A stretch of DNA of 32,599 bases from the NCBI GenBank assembly GCA_943704425.1, contig CALSCP010000032.1:18698-51296 (forward strand), given 5' to 3'. How positions within the stretch are numbered: position 1 is the first letter of the stretch; every line of letters starts with the position of its first letter. The notes beneath the pieces were generated by a model. That model did not search any database, was not told where the DNA came from, and saw nothing but the letters and a program-made list of their open reading frames with translations. A program made the translations under genes and the position numbers. Below are positions 12,139 through 21,136 of the stretch, one piece after another. Source of the stretch: Ministeria vibrans ATCC 50519 (Eukaryota; Opisthokonta; Filasterea).

Positions 12139-13807
12139 TTAAGTTTTGGGTACAGACGAGCGACGTCTGGTCACGGGGCCAGCGGAGGAAGGAGGTTCGG
12201 TCTGTGAGGAAGAGTTACCCTGTTGCTGCTGTTGTTGTATCATTTGTTGGTGCATTTTCATCTGATACTGAGAGAGAAACAAAGTGATAAAGAGAGAAAC
12301 AAAGTAATAGAGAGAGAGAATGTGTGTGTGAGTGAGTGAGAGACATTGCTGTGTGACTGAGTGGGGTACTTCAAAGAATGGTGTTCCTGGTGCGGCACTG
12401 GCGACAGTGCCAGAGTCCATGAGAAAGTAACTTGGCTGCAAAAGAATGATAAAAACAAGTGAGTGAGCAAGAGGACGACACACACAAAGAGTTTGTTACT
12501 GTGAGTGGTTGGAACATTGGACTAGACATCATTCCGGGAGTTGCAATGGGAAAGTGCGTCAGACCCTTTTCCGTCAAAATTTGCTACAGAAGAATAAATT
12601 CATGCCGATTGGTGCGCGTTAAGTCTGTGCCTTGTGTGTACCTGGAACTGTTCGTTGACTTCGCGGTATTTGGCTTCGGTTCGGGGAGTGAGGACAGGCG
12701 GCTGCGTAGGAATGAGCAGTCAGCATCACGGAAGTGTGCATGTGTATGAGTGTGTAGTGCATGTGTATGAGTGTGTAGTGCATGTGTATGAGTGTGTATC
12801 TTTGTGGTGTGTGTTACGGGATCATCTTGGCCAGGAACAGGCATCCATGATTGCATCATGGCCGCCTGTTGATCGAGTTGCTGTTGCTGGTGTTGTGCCT
12901 GACTGCCCCCTTGCGCCGTGGAGGGAGCGCCCTGTGCTGCGTAAGAACGCGGTGCTTCAAGGTACTGTCCCGGTGCTGTAGAGGTGGTCGTTGTCATGGA
13001 GGTGGTTGCTGAGGGTGCTGCTGCAGTGGCCGCAGCAGAGGCGACATGCGGCTGGTAGTAATGGTAGGGCTGTGGGACAGCGGCGGCTGCGGCGGCTGCG
13101 GCTGCGGCGGCTGTTGCTGCCATGGACGAGCCATCGCCCTTCTTGGCCTCCTTGACAGCAATCGACTACACACAAACAGACGGGTCAGGGGCTGTGGCGG
13201 GCAGCTGCTGCGCTGTGGACGAGCAGACCTGAGCGATGTCGGCGTTGCTGCGACTTTCGTGGGGCTGCTGATAGTCAGTGTAGCGCAGGAGAATCGAGTC
13301 CATGTTGGAGGACGCATACTGGTGGAGCTTGTCCTGGTCCGTGAATATGATCAGGGCGATCTCGCAGCCGCACAGAACACTCAGCTGCAGCGCAATAATT
13401 TGTTGTTGAATTGTTGACATGGCAAAATTCAAAAAAGAAAAAGAAGAGAAAAAGAGTCTCACCTCGTACGCCTTCTTCATAAGGCCTGTTTTGCGCTTCT
13501 GGAAGGTGACCTGCCGCCATGCACAACGGCGTACACAGAAGAATCGTATGTGTCAGGCAAGAGGAAACAGAGCAAAGTGGGGATTTTCAGTTTTTTTTCT
13601 GGGGTGAAGTGTCAAACGCCAAAAACGGATTTGAGGAGCATAAAGAAGGGAAGAGAAGGGCGGGAGACAGGCAAGCAGGGCCAGTGTGCCGCACCAGGCA
13701 CTGGCCGGGGGGCGGGGCGGCGCAGAGGGCGGCGCAGAGGGCGACGCGCGTACCTGCCGATTGCGAGGCTCGACGATGCGCTTGATGGCGATCTTCTTGC
13801 GGCCCAT
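12139..13807 (-). CDS. MEF2-type MADS-box transcription factor
   Basis: Nuclear sequence-specific DNA-binding factor of the MEF2 (type II MADS) group. Eight exons on the minus strand: 13807-13754, 13510-13463, 13384-13229, 13165-12818, 12701-12642, 12583-12500, 12435-12370 and 12267-12139 (TAA). All introns are phase 0 and the product is 314 aa. MADS box (1-57): [18 protein letters not shown], then [16 protein letters not shown], then [14 protein letters not shown]. The adjoining MEF2 domain (58-86) includes [18 protein letters not shown] and [10 protein letters not shown]. This is nearly residue-for-residue like animal MEF2 and unlike SRF. After residue 86 the protein is low-complexity: a poly-Ala run from codon repeats at about 102-116, then Q-, S- and P-rich stretches typical of activation domains, then a QQQQQQ run near the end. 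Donors gtctgc (13228) and gtaccc (12369) are weaker than the rest. It is head-to-head with the U-box gene. Confidence 0.93.
12271..12325 (+). repeat. AAACAAAGTGATA/GA repeat forming MEF2 last-intron splice tract
   Basis: Two copies of the AAACAAAGTGATA core (12277-12289 exact; the second, from 12298, has GTAATA) within GA repeats. Read on the gene's strand it is CT/TTTGTTT-rich and directly abuts the cag acceptor at 12268-12270. The dispersed repeat therefore supplies the polypyrimidine tract of the last MEF2 intron. Confidence 0.85.
12733..12799. repeat. 21-bp tandem repeat, three copies, in MEF2 intron 4
   Basis: Three adjacent copies of GCATGTGTATGAGTGTGTAGT; the third diverges at its end. 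The array lies in the intron between exons 13165-12818 and 12701-12642 of the MEF2-like gene. It is probably a simple slippage repeat. Confidence 0.88.
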
Positions 13808-14108
13808 GGTGTGATGGCAGTTGCGAACAAAGGAGATGGGGCTGGCAGTGGGAAAGAGTGGTTGGGTGTCCTCGAAGAAAGATAAAGAAAGACACTTTCA
13901 GCAAATTTGATTGGTAATAATTATTTTCAATAGTTTGCTTTGCGCTTGCGATCAAAAAATTCAAAAAGACAAAAGTTCCAAATATCACACAGATTGATTT
14001 CATTGCGTGATAGGGTGGGCACTGGGCACTGCTGTGCTGAAGTGCTGTGGTTTGGACAGACGACGATCCGGACGTGGCGCTGGGGTGACTGGCAATTGAC
14101 TTGTGTGT
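13808..14108. promoter_or_regulatory. Bidirectional upstream region MEF2/U-box
   Basis: These 301 bp separate the divergent start codons. The region is AT-rich on the MEF2 side, including an ATTGG (CCAAT-type) motif near 13911 followed by TAATAATTATT. It is GC-richer toward the U-box gene. No clear TATA box or MEF2 self-binding site (YTAWWWWTAR) was found. I see no gene here. Confidence 0.45.
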
Positions 14109-14791
14109 ATGTTGCGACGGGAAATGCCTCAACGTCGACTGGACGCTCGAGGCGGGCGTCCTCACTCGATGTCGACGCTCGAAATGATTGCGCGGTCCTC
14201 GAGGAGTCGTCGGTCGCCGCCGCCGCCGCCGCCCAGCGAGGATGCGGTCGAGGACGGCGACGAGTTCACGCGTGCTCCGCCGCGCCTCAAATCGCCACCG
14301 CCGCAGTTCCAGTCCTCGCCGCCGCGACGGCCACGGCTGCAGGCACGACCTCGCACGCGCTCGTTGGGTTCGACGGGAGCGTGTGGTGCACGGCCCGTCT
14401 CGCTTGCGTCGCTGCTTCTTGGCGAGACAGAGCCGCCGTCGGACTTCCTCTGCGCCATCACCGGCGAGCTCATGACGGATCCCGTCGTCGTGGCCAATGG
14501 AAATGCCTACGAGCGCGATGCTATTCTACAGTGGTTTCGATTGGGCCGCACAACAGATCCACTCACCAACGAGGTTTTGGCACATTGCAATGTGATTCCC
14601 TGTCTGGCTCTGCGACGCCTCATTGTGCAGTGGAAAGAGGAGCATGAAGCCATGAATTTGTTGCGTGCCGAAGAGCTGCAACGAGAAGGTGTTGCAGGGA
14701 GAGAGACGGACGGAGGGGCGTACCGAGAGAGACGTGGCCAAGAGGAGGAGATGAATGCGGATGTGGACGCTGTTGGTAGCGAGGGTGGTGG

Positions 14792-14844
<53 letters not shown>

Positions 14845-15647
14845 GTGAGGAGGAGGAGGATTGTGACGGAAGCGATGGTGGGGGAAACGAGGAGGGACGT
14901 AGAATACTTGCGGCTGAAATTGAAGATGTCGAGGTACGGAGTGGAGTTGGATTCGCTCTTTACGATTCACACATTCTACTTCTCTCGATGTGTGCTGTGT
15001 AGGTTACTTTGGCGCGAGCAGTCGGTGCGCTTGCGTTTGGAAATCTGCCGCTGGCTCTGGACAAATCGAGTGAGGTGATCTCGCGCACGGCAGGCACGCA
15101 CGGCGGAGCGCTGTACACGCGTGGCGAGGCGCGACGCCTGCGCGGTGACTTCCGTGGCGCCATTGCCGACGCGACCGCTAGTCTCAGTGCACCGGTTGCG
15201 GGTAGTCGTCAATTGGCGCTGTGCAGTCGGTCTGTGTCGCTGTACAACGTTCGCGAGTGGGATCGTGCAGCTGCAGATGCGCGTGCCGCCGTGGCCCTTG
15301 TCCCCGATCACTATTTGGGCCATTCGTGCCTTGCCGCGGCGCTCTATCGTCTTGACGATCTGTCTGGCTGCATTGATGCGGCTACCAAGTGCCTTGAGCG
15401 CAATCCAGCGTATGACTTTGCGCTGTTTCTGCGTGCCGAGGCACATCTGGCACTCCACAACGTTGAGCGAGCCTGTGCCGACGTGCAAGAGTGTCTCCGT
15501 CTCAACCCTCGCTCCTACATGGCACTTGTAACGCTGGGAAAGGTTCGACGTGAACAGGGTTCGCTCGAACTGGCCAATGAGTGTTTTGCGCGAGCGCGCC
15601 GTTTGAATCCGTCGTACGCACCCGCACTAGCGCAAAGGGAAGAGTGA
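14109..15647 (+). CDS. U-box / TPR protein, putative E3 ubiquitin ligase
   Basis: Probable E3 ubiquitin ligase with a protein-binding TPR module. Two exons: 14109-14933 and 15003-15647 (TGA). The intron is 69 bp, phase 0, gtacgg...gtgtag. The first ATG of the open frame is 14109; a downstream ATG (14163, MSTLEMIARSS) is an alternative. Product 489 aa. Residues 20-105 are Pro/Arg/Ser-rich and disordered. The U-box at about 111-180 starts DFLCAITGELMTDPVVVANG and continues NAYERDAILQWF, then TDPLTNEVL. It has the family's DP and Tyr-Glu-Arg signatures and no zinc ligands, as expected. A helical charged linker follows, with a 17-residue poly-Asp run encoded by a GAT microsatellite (14793-14843). 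The second exon is about five TPR-like repeats (for example YTRGEARRLRGDFRGAIADA). CHIP has the opposite order, TPR then U-box. Substrate unknown. Confidence 0.85.
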
Positions 15648-15998
15648 TTTATGTTTCATTTATGTTATTATGAGCATGTGTAGCACTGTAGTGTCATTAG
15701 TGTTGGTCATTGCAAAGGTGTACGCTGTCACTGTATAAAATATTATAATATTATAACAAATTAATTATGAATAAAGAATCACAATCGTGCTGGAATGAAT
15801 GACGATAATGGGAGGAGCTGCGCTCCACGTAGTAGTACCAAAGCCCGGCCTATGGTCAAGCCACAGCACGCTGCACCTCCCATAACCGTCATTCGTTCGT
15901 GCTGTCATTAATTATTTGAGAAAGTATTTACAAAAGTGAAACATTACAATTAACATAATAATTTTTCGAATCAAACCGCACAGCGTATACAATTATCG
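15648..15998. other. Intergenic region, U-box gene to Hint gene
   Basis: 351 bp without a gene between two tandem genes. The AT-rich left part includes AATAAA at 15770-15775, a plausible poly(A) signal for the U-box gene. The middle holds the inverted-repeat element described separately. The right part is an AT-rich upstream region for the secreted Hint protein. Confidence 0.5.
15785..15903. repeat. Imperfect inverted-repeat element flanked by 9-bp direct repeats
   Basis: Arms of about 35 bp (15785-15822 and 15869-15903) are inverted copies, with the shared core AATGACG, three variable bases, ATGGGAGG. The central segment is about 45 bp. ATTAATTAT occurs at 15760-15768 and again at 15907-15915, outside the arms, as target-site duplications would. 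The inner sequence is GC-richer than its surroundings. It could be a small non-autonomous transposon (MITE), a structured RNA or a terminator hairpin. The flanking repeat is AT-rich and could be chance. Confidence 0.6.
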
Positions 15999-18900
15999 AT
16001 GCATTGGGTGATCGCTGTGGTGTTTGTGTGTCTTGGCACGGCACACGCGCAAATTCTGTCGCTCGTCGCTCAGTCTGTGTCGCCAGGCTCAAACGACGAC
16101 GGTTTCGCAACGTCCATCTGGGTCAACAGCACCGACATGTTTGTTGGTGACCCCGGCGAAGAACGCGTAAGTTCAAATATCTCTGAAATTCGATTTTTCA
16201 GCACTTTGCGGTTTTTCCTTTCTTCTTTTTTTTTTTTGATGTTTTTTTTTTTGCTCTTTTTGAGCTGTTGGTGTCATTCCGAGTGTTGTGTGCCTTGTTT
16301 CGTCGAACCACCACATGCTGGGAGCTGTTGAGAGTCCCCCGTGCGTGCTGACTGGCCATTTTCGAAGCGGGCGTGTGAGTTTCCTCTCAAAAGGGTTTTT
16401 TTGTCTTGTAGGTTGTCTATTTCCAGCACAGCGCAGCGACCTGGACGCAGACGCAGGTGATCGAGTCGCCGATCACGCCGGAGAAGGCATACTTTGGAAA
16501 GAGCGTGGCGTCCGGGAGTGCGCTGTCTCCGTCGCAGGGCAACAGCGCATCCTTTGTGCTTGTGGGCGCACCAGCCGCCTACTCGCACGCCAACAGCGCC
16601 CACTCGATGGGCCGCGTGTACCCCTATGTGCGCACGTCGACGGCGGCCTCGTGGACGGCCATGGCTCCGCTGGAGCCCACCGAGACGCACGACAGTCAGT
16701 TTTTCGGTCTGGCCGTTGCGGTTGCGTCCACCTACGACGCATCCAACGCACGCAAGGACATTCTCTTTGTGGGCGCCCCCGGCGGCGAGGGTGGCAGCGG
16801 ACGTGTGTACGTGTACGAGGACCTCTACCAGACGTCGACGCCCCAGGTGCTCGTCATGGGCATTGGCAACTTCTACAACTTTGGGATGCAAATTGGCACG
16901 GACCAGCACCATGCGCTGAACCAGGGAGCCTCGCAAGCGCACACTGTCGTTGCCATTCCAACTATGGCTCAGCAGAATCCGTTTACGTCGAATCCCGGCG
17001 GTGTGCTCACCTACTTCACGAGCGTCACGTACAACAGGGGAACGGGTGTAATCGCCGTGAACAACGCCGCCAACTATTATACCATTCGCAACGGCGAGAT
17101 CTTCAACTCGGTGACTCTCAGCGGAGATTTTGCCTATGTTGGGCTTAACATGATTGCGGGCGTCAAGGATACACCCGCGTATCGTGCCGATGGCGTCGCA
17201 TTGCGCATTTTCTTTGATGGCAACACATGGAGTCGCACAGCGACCCCCTTCTATGCTCCCGAGGGCACCAGCGTCCCCGACGGCTTCTCTACCAGCATCG
17301 CCGTGTACGGCAACCAGGTTGCCATTGGCGTGTATGCGTCGCCCGATTCGGCCGTCGCCAACCAGGTGTGGCTCTACGACTGTCCTCAGTCGCCGTCCAA
17401 CGCGCCTGGCGCAGCGTGCCCTAGTGGCGCTGTGCTCGCACCCCCCACCGGTGTGACCATCACTCCCAGCTGGGGCTATGCCGTTGCCATTTCCCAGACA
17501 CGCGTGGTTATCTCGAGTGGCTCTGAAGTCGTGCTGCTGTCGCCCGTCGTCAACGGCGGCTGGTCCTCGTGGACTGCCTACTCCACTTGCACCAATGTGT
17601 GCGGTGTGGGCACCAAGACACGCACACGCACCTGCACCAATCCTTACCCGGAGAATGGTGGTTTGCCGTGCCCCAACTCGGCGTCGGACACGCAATCGTG
17701 CAGTTCGTACACGTGGTCTTGGGATTCGTCGGCCTGGGGACTTTGTGGCGGCAGTACAAGCGCGTGTGGTACCACCACTCGAACACGCACCAATTCGTGT
17801 GTGCGTTGCGACGGACAGGTCGAGTCGTCGTTTGCCGAGTGCTCGGGACTGCCGGGCGGTGCGCCCGCCACCAGCGAGACCTGTGTCACCTATTTCTACA
17901 CGTGGAAGTCGCGCAATCAGCCGAGTGCGTGCGGCACGACCTGTGGTATCAGCACCTACACCGACTTTGTTGACTGTTGGCGCTGTGACAACACCAAGGT
18001 GGCCGATTCCTTTTGCAATCCGGGCACGCGCCCTGCCGAGAGCTTCCCCTGCAGCTCGTACACGTGGGCGTGGCAGTCGGGCAGCTGGGCGGCATGCACG
18101 GGCAACTGTCCCGGATCACGCTCACGGCAAGTGGCGTGCACCCGATGCGACAACCTCCAGACCGATGTGAGCCAGTGTACGGCGGCTTCCAAGCCAGCGA
18201 CCACGCAGAATTGCGCCGTCTACACCTACTCGTGGTCCACTGGCAGCTACTCGGCGTGTCCGGCGTGCTCCGGCACTCAGACGCGCACAGTCACATGCTA
18301 CCGCTGTGGCTCAACTGTCGTCTCGTCGGGCTGTGCGTTGCCTAAGCCGGCAACATCTCGCTCGTGCACCGCCTACACCTACAGCTGGGTCATTGGTGCG
18401 TGGGGTGGCTGCTCGGCTAGCTGTGGTGGTGGCACTCAACGTCGCACCGTCACGTGCACTCGCTGTGACGGAGCTGGTGTCGGCGACAGCTTTTGCACGA
18501 CGAGCAAGCCGACGACGTCACAGAGTTGCAACACAGGCAGTTGCGGCTGCTTTGCTGTAGACTCGACAGTGCAACTCGTGGATGGCACATCGCCAGCGAC
18601 AACAACAACCGTGAGCGAGCTCAAGAGCGGCGATCGTGTGAGGACTTTTAGCGATGCAGGTGTCCCAAGCGACTCTCGAGTGTGCTTGGTGCGTCGGCAC
18701 GACGACGGCTCCGCTCTCGTCGAGATCACAACCGTGGCAAACACGACGTTGCGCCTCACTCCTCAACATCTCGTGTATCGCTTCTCCAAGAAACAACAGC
18801 AGATGGAGGTGGAAGAGGGTACAGTGTTCAGTCGGGCTGTGTCTGAGCTCGTGCTGGCCGAGACCATTGGCGCGGGCGATCTGATCTTCGTTGCGACGAG

Positions 18901-19285
18901 CACATCGGTTGACAGTGCAACGGTGCTCAGGGCTCAGCGAGTGCGATCTGTCTCGCGCACTTCCGATGAACATCCTTTTGTGACAGTGTTGACCCTGGAT
19001 CATCGTATTGTCGTTGATGGCGTTGCTCTCTCGACGTATTCCGTCAATTGGTGGTGGGACTTTATCGACAGGTAAGTCTCAAGACGACGAAAATGTGTTT
19101 CTGTTTCTGTTTCCTGTTTACTCACACCATGGTGTTTCTTTATCTTTTGCAGTTTGGACGTGCTTGTGATGTGTCGCGTTGCGCCTGCGCTTCTCGAGCA
19201 CCCGCTGGTACAGTCGGCTGTTGCCACATACGACAACCTTATGGAGCCTCTGGCGAGCCGCCTCTTTGTCTGGCTAGGCAGTTGA
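15999..19285 (+). CDS. Secreted FG-GAP / TSP1 / Hedgehog-type Hint protein
   Basis: Predicted secreted, self-processing protein. Exons: 15999-16166, 16412-19071 and 19153-19285 (TGA); 986 aa. The N-terminus MHWVIAVVFVCLGTAHAQ is a signal peptide. Residues 20-435 hold FG-GAP-like beta-propeller repeats with FVGDPGEE, FVLVGAPA and LFVGAPGGEG motifs. Residues 440-765 contain six Cys-rich thrombospondin type 1-like modules; the first is canonical (GGWSSWTAYSTCTNVCG) and the others share YTWSW...C...RTVTCxRCD. A Hint domain starts at Gly-Cys769-Phe (block A GCFAVDSTVQLVDG), followed by LKSGDRV, block B LRLTPQHLVY with the T-x-x-H motif, and HPFVTVLTLDHRIVVDG. It ends LSTYSVN, resembling the Hog ASCYA end rather than an intein His-Asn end. 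About 50 residues follow, as in Hog proteins. By family knowledge, Cys769 would mediate cleavage after Gly768 and transfer of the N-part to a nucleophile; the nucleophile is unknown. Confidence 0.9.
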
Positions 19286-19434
19286 AAATGTGCCTCGACA
19301 CTCGCGTGCATACGATGTCTTCCCTGTATATGAACCCATTTAATATTATTACATCAAGATGAAGTTCTTTGAGTTGAAACAAACCGTAAACATACATAAC
19401 GGGTTTATTTTATTTACCTTTTTAATCATTAGCA

Positions 19435-20963
19435 ATGGTCTCTCGACACGAGCTTCTCTCGGCTCTTCTTCCCGTGTTCGCATACTGCATGTGCTCGGCG
19501 GCCATGATCTACACCAACAAGGCGATCCTGACGACCTTCCTTTTCCACTATCCCACAGTGCTTCTGGTCGTCCAGGTACGAATCGCGCTGCTGCCGCCCC
19601 CCGCTCTCAATGCCGCGTCTCTTTAGAGCGGCATTGGCGCTGTTGTGTTGTACGTGCTGAACAGCATGGACGTGGTGACGGTAGAGCCGCTGACGGCGAC
19701 CAGCGTCGTTCAATGTAAGCAATTCGATTCGACGCCGACCTGAAACGTGTCTCACCCTCTTACGACGCACAGGGCTTCCCGTTGCCACCATCTTTTGCAC
19801 GATGATCTTTACGAGCACAAAAGCGTACGTGTGCATGGGTTCGATGCGTCCAACTGATCGTGATGTTCCTGTGGTAGGATGGAACTGTTGCCCATTCCGC
19901 ACGTCAACGTGTTCAAACAAACAACCAACATTGCGATTGCGTTTGGTGACTGGTATCTCTACGGCAACACCGTGACGGCAGGAGTTGGTGCTGCACTGGC
20001 GTGTATGGTAAGAATGGGGCTGGGGGGCGGCGACGGCGGCGACGGTGGACGCACGAGCTGTCTCACGCTGTTTGCTTAGGTGGCCGGTTCGCTGTTGACG
20101 GGACACTTTGACACGATTGGCACGACCCAGGGCTACATATGGATGGCACTAAATGTCTTGAGCACCGGTACGATGAGGGCGAGCAGAATTACCGATGTTA
20201 TGCAATCAAATTTATGAATTGTATTGTGCTTGTGCGTGTGTGTGTGTGTGTGTGTTGTTTTCTTATATGTTTTTCTTGCAGCGTCGTACTCGCTGTATGT
20301 CAAGAGAGCACAGCGACAGGCGAACCTGGGCAACTGGGGCATGTCGTACCACAGCAACGCCCTGTGCTTTGCCATGCTTCTTCCCTTTGCCTTTGTCAGC
20401 GGCGAAGCATCGCGTGCCCTTGCATTGTACGCACTGAGCTCGCGGAACGTGTTGGCCTTGATACTCATTTATTATTTTTATTTTGGGGGGTTTTTTTTTC
20501 TTTTGGGGTTGTAGTGATTATTTAGGAGACGGGTCATTTCAGCTTTTAATAGTGTTTTCAGGCATAGTGGGAACACTGTTAGGGTTTACACTCTACTGGT
20601 TGATTGGCGCCACATCACCGACCACAGTTAGGTAGGAGAAAGAGGGAGATAGACACAGAGCGAGTGCGAGACAGAGAAAGACACAGAGACAGATGTATTT
20701 AAAATGGGTGTATGTGTATTTGTGTGCGGTTATGAGTCTGACGTGCGGTACGTTTTAGTATGGTGGGCTCTCTGAATAAGGTCCCGATGACGTTTATTTC
20801 GCTGCTGGTCTTTGATACACCTCTGACTCAGCAGAGCACGATCAGCATTGCCTTTGGTCTTGCTTCGGGTGTATTCTACTCGTTTGCCAAGTACCATGCC
20901 AGAGGAAGAGCAACGACTGGGGACCCCGTCAAACCCATTGGGCGTCCTGAACAGTCTGTGTGA
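19435..20963 (+). CDS. GDP-mannose-type nucleotide-sugar transporter
   Basis: Golgi multi-pass antiporter of the NST/SLC35 (drug/metabolite transporter) superfamily. Eight exons: 19435-19575, 19627-19714, 19773-19824, 19878-20007, 20080-20167, 20282-20426, 20515-20631 and 20759-20963 (TGA). Product 321 aa, about ten hydrophobic segments. The start MVSRHELLSALLPVFAYC leads into MIYTNKAILTTF, and later FGDWYLYGNTVTAG and GYIWMALNVLS follow. The C-terminal TSPTTVSMVGSLNKVPM carries the GSLNK/GALNK motif of GDP-mannose transporters (Vrg4, GONST1), then an FGLASGVFYSFAK helix. The exon 6 donor (gtacgc, 20427) was chosen because phase 2 joins cleanly to TGATTATTTAGG at 20515; this is the least certain junction. 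The Vrg4 FYNN motif is replaced by YHSNAL. GDP-mannose is the best substrate guess; GDP-fucose or another GDP-sugar is possible. Confidence 0.85.
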
Positions 20964-21001
20964 CGGGCTTTGAACTTTAACTGTAACAACACGTGTACTT
21001 T

Positions 21002-21009
21002 GGCGAGCG

Positions 21010-21093
<84 letters not shown>

Positions 21094-21130
21094 GGAAGAA
21101 ACAAAGTGATAAGAGAGAGAGAGAGAGATG
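21002..21130 (+). repeat. (GA)n tract with AAACAAAGTGATA core
   Basis: GCGA then about 40 GA units, then AATGAAGGAAG, the core AAACAAAGTGATA (21099-21111) and more GA. It fills most of the 173-bp gap between the convergent transporter and ankyrin genes and stops 7 bp before the ankyrin stop codon. Confidence 0.94.
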
Positions 21131-21136
21131 TATTTA

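Noticed and set aside
15785..15903. tRNA or snRNA gene
   Set aside because: No A/B boxes, cloverleaf or known snRNA motif was found.
16274..17695. 473-residue open frame on the minus strand opposite the FG-GAP/TSP1 gene
   Set aside because: Shadow of a GC-rich coding exon. The plus strand has signal peptide and recognised domains; the antisense product is Arg/His/Gly-rich with no family.
18542..19285. Intein in the TSP1 protein
   Set aside because: No C-extein continuation or terminal His-Asn; the end is Hog-like and the gene stops about 50 residues later.
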